From Bog-473 sp963743785 (GTDB taxonomy: Bacteria; Actinomycetota; Acidimicrobiia; Acidimicrobiales; RAAP-2), in contig CAVURD010000041.1 in the NCBI GenBank assembly GCA_963743785.1, positions 30,399 through 94,398 on the forward strand: a stretch of 64,000 nucleotides of DNA, read 5' to 3'. The stretch's first letter is position 1; the number at the start of each line of letters is the position of its first letter. Below the pieces are notes generated by a model. The model worked only from the letters and a program-made list of their open reading frames with translations. It ran no database searches and was not told where the DNA came from. The position numbers were made by a program, and so were the translations under genes. Positions 61,488-64,000 of the stretch are shown piece by piece.

Positions 61488-61516
61488 ATTCTCCCATCAC
61501 TCCCCGGCAACGTCAA
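61488..61516 (-). promoter_or_regulatory. Promoter of the leuA leader
   Basis: On the minus strand TTGACG (61511-61516) and GAGAAT (61488-61493) are 17 bases apart. The leader peptide ATG is 10 bases further on. The arrangement matches the leuB leader promoter. Confidence 0.6.
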
Positions 61517-61564
61517 GGGCAGGAGGATCACCGGGGCGTCTCGGACCGGGTGTCACAGCGGGCG

Positions 61565-61915
61565 TCACGGAATGGGCGAACCGAACCTGATGACGTTGCC
61601 GTCTGCGTCGGTGTGCGCCGCTTCACGCACTCCGAACCCGGGGTCGAAGAGATCGCCGGTCTCCCCCACACCCGAGGCCACCCATTCCCGGTGCAATGCC
61701 TCGGCGTCGTCAACGGCGAAGTACACCGCGCCGGCGCCCTGGGCCGTCACAGGCTGGTCCAACTGATGGAAGTGGAGGTTGAAGCCGTCCCGCGACGCGG
61801 TGCCGTACCCCCCGTCGTGCACCCGGACGACAAACCCGAGCAACCGGTAGTGCTCGGCCACCCGGGCCAGGTCGGCGGTCGGGAGAATCGGGGCGAGGCT
61901 CAGGAGGCGAGGCAT
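61565..61915 (-). CDS. VOC-family protein (bleomycin resistance-like)
   Basis: This 116-residue protein has PILPTADLARVAEHYRLLGF, GFNLHFHQLD and GVREAAHTDADGNVIRFG, the standard VOC start and end blocks. It may be a dioxygenase-like or binding protein; no specific role can be given. The gene stands alone 87 bases upstream of the leuA leader on the same strand. Confidence 0.83.
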   Translation of the reverse strand: MPRLLSLAPILPTADLARVAEHYRLLGFVVRVHDGGYGTASRDGFNLHFHQLDQPVTAQGAGAVYFAVDDAEALHREWVASGVGETGDLFDPGFGVREAAHTDADGNVIRFGSPIP

Positions 61916-61959
61916 ACGAGCAGGCTAGGTCCCTCCTCTGCCGGCGCACCGAGTCACGG

Positions 61960-62310
61960 TCAACTGGGGACCAACGGCGATGGATGCTTCGGCTGGTAGA
62001 GGCCGACCTCCCCGCCGCCGGGAAGCTGGATCTTGGTCACCGATCCCCAGCGCGCCTCCTCCACGGCAGAGCACCGGACGCCTTTCTCCCCGAGCGACAC
62101 CATCTCGGCGGGCAGATCGTCACACATGAAATAGAGCTCGTGTGCCACCTCGCCTTCGCCGGGATGCACGGCCAACTCGGAGGGCGGCAGGGCGAAGATC
62201 AACCAACCGTGACCGGCGTCCACCGACGAAAACCCGAGGACGTCGCGGAAGAAGGCGCGATCAGCCGTGGCGTCGTTGCTGTACACGATCACATGGGCAC
62301 CGATGAGCAT
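61960..62310 (-). CDS. VOC-family protein (glyoxalase-like)
   Basis: The 116-residue protein starts MLIGAHVIVYSNDATADRAF, has FRDVLGFSSVDAGHGWLIFA and ends QLPGGGEVGLYQPKHPSPL. It is a typical single-domain VOC protein. ATG 62310 is preferred to an earlier in-frame start because similarity begins there. It lies next to the other VOC gene on the same strand, 44 bases away. Confidence 0.85.
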   Translation of the reverse strand: MLIGAHVIVYSNDATADRAFFRDVLGFSSVDAGHGWLIFALPPSELAVHPGEGEVAHELYFMCDDLPAEMVSLGEKGVRCSAVEEARWGSVTKIQLPGGGEVGLYQPKHPSPLVPS

Positions 62311-62454
62311 GGCGTCGCTCCCTCTCGCTCCGGGTTGTACGGGACTCAAGGGCAGGTTACGTGGGCCGGGAACGAATGAGCACCCCGATGGCAACCGGAT
62401 GACACCGAAGCTGCGATGCACGTGGGGCATGGTGGATGGATGGGAAGCACCCGA

Positions 62455-62607
62455 ATGAGCAATGTGGTGGAGGACGACACCAAGCGTGACGAACCGGGCC
62501 CCGAACTCAGGCCCTGGTGCGAAGTGGGCGTGATCTTCAAGGAGGGCGGAGACGTCGTCATTGAGCGCCGGTACGGCGATATCGATGGCGGCGAGGCAGC
62601 GATCTGA
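62455..62607 (+). CDS. Very small hypothetical protein (50 aa)
   Basis: An acidic 50-residue frame: MSNVVEDDTKRDEPGPELRP then WCEVGVIFKEGGDVVIERRY and GDIDGGEAAI. Its stop overlaps the ATG of the next small gene (TGATG), which supports translation. A start four codons earlier (62443) is possible. No function recognised. Confidence 0.5.
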   Translation: MSNVVEDDTKRDEPGPELRPWCEVGVIFKEGGDVVIERRYGDIDGGEAAI

Positions 62608-62813
62608 TGGTCAAGGTCACCTACGTCAGCGGCAACGGGACCGAAACCGCCACGGTCGAACTGGACGACTTCACGGTAAAGACCCTCTACCCGGATATCG
62701 CCGAGATGCTCCAGGGCGCCTCAACCGACCAACCATGCCCGTCGCCGCAGTTCAAGCTGTCCCGGCAGGCGCGTCAACGTCGGTCCAGGAGAACCAATCG
62801 CATCAAGGCCTGA
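62607..62813 (+). CDS. Very small hypothetical protein (68 aa)
   Basis: The 68-residue frame begins MVKVTYVSGNGTETATVELD and continues DFTVKTLYPDIAEMLQGAST, ending in a basic tail QARQRRSRRTNRIKA. It overlaps the gene before it by 1 base. The N-terminal half looks like a small beta domain. No family is recognised. It is convergent with the acyl-CoA dehydrogenase. Confidence 0.5.
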   Translation: MVKVTYVSGNGTETATVELDDFTVKTLYPDIAEMLQGASTDQPCPSPQFKLSRQARQRRSRRTNRIKA

Positions 62814-62843
62814 CGGGCTGGGCGCGACCGATCGGACCCGGGC

Positions 62844-64000
62844 TCAGCGGGGAGCGCGGGGCATGCCCAAGCCGACCATGGCGATGATGTCACGTTGGAT
62901 CTCGTTGGTCCCGCCTCCGAAGGTGAAGATTGTCTGGCCCCTGGCGTGACGCTCCAGCCGGCCCTGCAGCACGGCGCCGGGCGAGCCTTCGGCGAGATAA
63001 CCGGCCTGACCCACCACCTCGCTCAGGAGGCCGTAGACCTCTAACGCCAGTTCGGTCCCGTAGACCTTGGTGGCCGACGCATCGGCCGGGTTCAGTCCCT
63101 TGTCCGCGGCCCAGGCCACTTTCCAGTTCAAGAGTTTGAGGACCTCGATCTTGGCGTGTACCCGGGCCAGGTTCAGCTGGACCCACTCCTGGTCGATCAC
63201 CTTCCTCCCGTCACCGAGGGCGTGCTCTTGGGCCCATCGGCGCACGTCGGTCAGGCTCCGGAGCAGCCCCGAGGCCGGGCAGATCGCCACCCGTTCGTGG
63301 TTGAGCTGGTTGGTGATCAGCTTCCACCCTTGGTTCTCGGCCCCGACCAGGTTCTCGGCGGGCACTCGCACACCGTCATAGAAGGTCGAACTGGTGATGT
63401 CCCCGGCGATGGTAGCCAGCGGCGCCCAGCTGAAGCCCGGAGCGCCGACCGGCACGATGAAGACCGACAACCCCTTGTGCTTGGGCGCATCGGGGTCGGT
63501 CCGGGCCGCCAACCAGATGTAGTCGGCGTACTGGATGGCGCTGGTGTAGAGCTTCTGGCCATCGATCACGTACTCGTCGCCGTCGCGCACCGCCCGGGTC
63601 CGCAGCGACGCCAGGTCGGTTCCGGCCGTGGGTTCGGTATAGCCGATGGCGAAGTGGACCTTCCCCAGGAGGATGCCAGGCAGGATGCGCTGCTTTTGCT
63701 CGTCGGTGCCGAGGGCCATCAGGGTCGGACCGACGCTGTTCAGCGTGAGGAGGGGGAGCGGCACTCCGGCCCAGTGGGACTCCTCGACGAAGATCATCTG
63801 GTCGATCGGCCCACGGGCCCGGCCCCCGTACTCCACGGGCCAGCCCAACCCGAGCCAGCCATCCTCGCCCATGCGACGGATGTAGTGGGTATAGGTCGGC
63901 TCCCCGTCTTCCGAGCCCTCCACCTCGTCCACCAGGCGGACGAAGTAGTGGCGCAGCTCGTCCTTGAGCTCCTGTTGTTCCGCCGTCAGTCCCAGCTCCA
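62844..64000 (-). CDS. Acyl-CoA dehydrogenase, partial (N-terminus beyond window)
   Basis: At least 385 residues are present; the frame continues past the window end with ELGLTAEQQELKDELRHYFV, the usual ACAD N-terminal helix, so only the first few residues are missing. Further blocks: WPVEYGGRARGPIDQMIFVE, IGYTEPTAGTDLASLRTRAV, QKLYTSAIQYADYIWLAART and TFGGGTNEIQRDIIAMVGLG. It resembles large actinobacterial FadE enzymes of branched or steroid acyl-CoA catabolism. Start and upstream context are not visible. Confidence 0.9.
   Translation of the reverse strand, partial: ELGLTAEQQELKDELRHYFVRLVDEVEGSEDGEPTYTHYIRRMGEDGWLGLGWPVEYGGRARGPIDQMIFVEESHWAGVPLPLLTLNSVGPTLMALGTDEQKQRILPGILLGKVHFAIGYTEPTAGTDLASLRTRAVRDGDEYVIDGQKLYTSAIQYADYIWLAARTDPDAPKHKGLSVFIVPVGAPGFSWAPLATIAGDITSSTFYDGVRVPAENLVGAENQGWKLITNQLNHERVAICPASGLLRSLTDVRRWAQEHALGDGRKVIDQEWVQLNLARVHAKIEVLKLLNWKVAWAADKGLNPADASATKVYGTELALEVYGLLSEVVGQAGYLAEGSPGAVLQGRLERHARGQTIFTFGGGTNEIQRDIIAMVGLGMPRAPR

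Overview
This 64 kb window comes from a high-GC bacterial chromosome. It looks like an actinobacterium, probably class Acidimicrobiia or a relative. That placement is inferred from gene content: a SufU-type SUF system, an F420-type luciferase-like oxidoreductase, a mycothiol-nitroreductase-like DsbA protein, LCP and NlpC/P60 wall enzymes, a class E sortase signal (LAVTG), Streptomyces-like ethylmalonyl-CoA pathway genes and many acyl-CoA enzymes. No rRNA, tRNA, CRISPR array, phage or transposase gene was seen. About a dozen genes are split by single-base frameshifts, several at short homopolymers, so many 'broken' genes are probably consensus errors; each is listed as one gene.

Layout. 0-8.2 kb: DNA repair (HhH-GPD), thiE, a branched-chain-type substrate-binding protein, an LLM oxidoreductase, an AraC/PfpI regulator, an acyl-CoA dehydrogenase and an MBL hydrolase. 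8.2-17.5 kb: a split SUF iron-sulfur system. sufC1-sufS-sufU lie on the plus strand behind a sequence very like an IscR type-1 box; sufB and sufD-Rieske-sufC2 lie on the minus strand, with two intact sufC copies in all. 17.5-24.9 kb: oligopeptidase B, a RodZ-C-like membrane protein, rfbC, flavin reductase, hydrolases and mutY. 24.9-29.4 kb: the later steps of the ethylmalonyl-CoA pathway (mesaconyl-CoA hydratase, methylsuccinyl-CoA dehydrogenase, malyl/methylmalyl-CoA lyase). 29.4-32.4 kb: dienelactone hydrolase, NlpC/P60 hydrolase and a divergent Lgt. 32.4-42 kb: acyl-CoA catabolism (SDR, acyl-CoA synthetase, crotonase, thiolase, acyl-CoA dehydrogenase, thioesterases) with two perfect palindromes that fit the KstR consensus. 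42-48.7 kb: surface and hypothetical proteins, a TMEM165-type transporter and hydrolases. 48.7-61.5 kb: leucine/isoleucine biosynthesis (cimA, ilvE, leuB, greA-leuC-leuD, leuA). 61.5-64 kb: two VOC proteins, two very small genes and an acyl-CoA dehydrogenase cut by the window edge.

The most interesting regulation is in the branched-chain amino acid genes. Upstream of leuA there is a promoter-like pair, a 12-codon leader peptide with three consecutive Leu codons, a hairpin and an intrinsic terminator. Upstream of leuB-ilvE-cimA the same order occurs with a different 12-codon peptide carrying Val-Val and Ile-Ile pairs. The two look like a matched pair of attenuators, one sensing leucine and one sensing Val/Ile, on two operons that feed the same pathway. 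The leuB-ilvE-cimA one is the best candidate for something not yet described.
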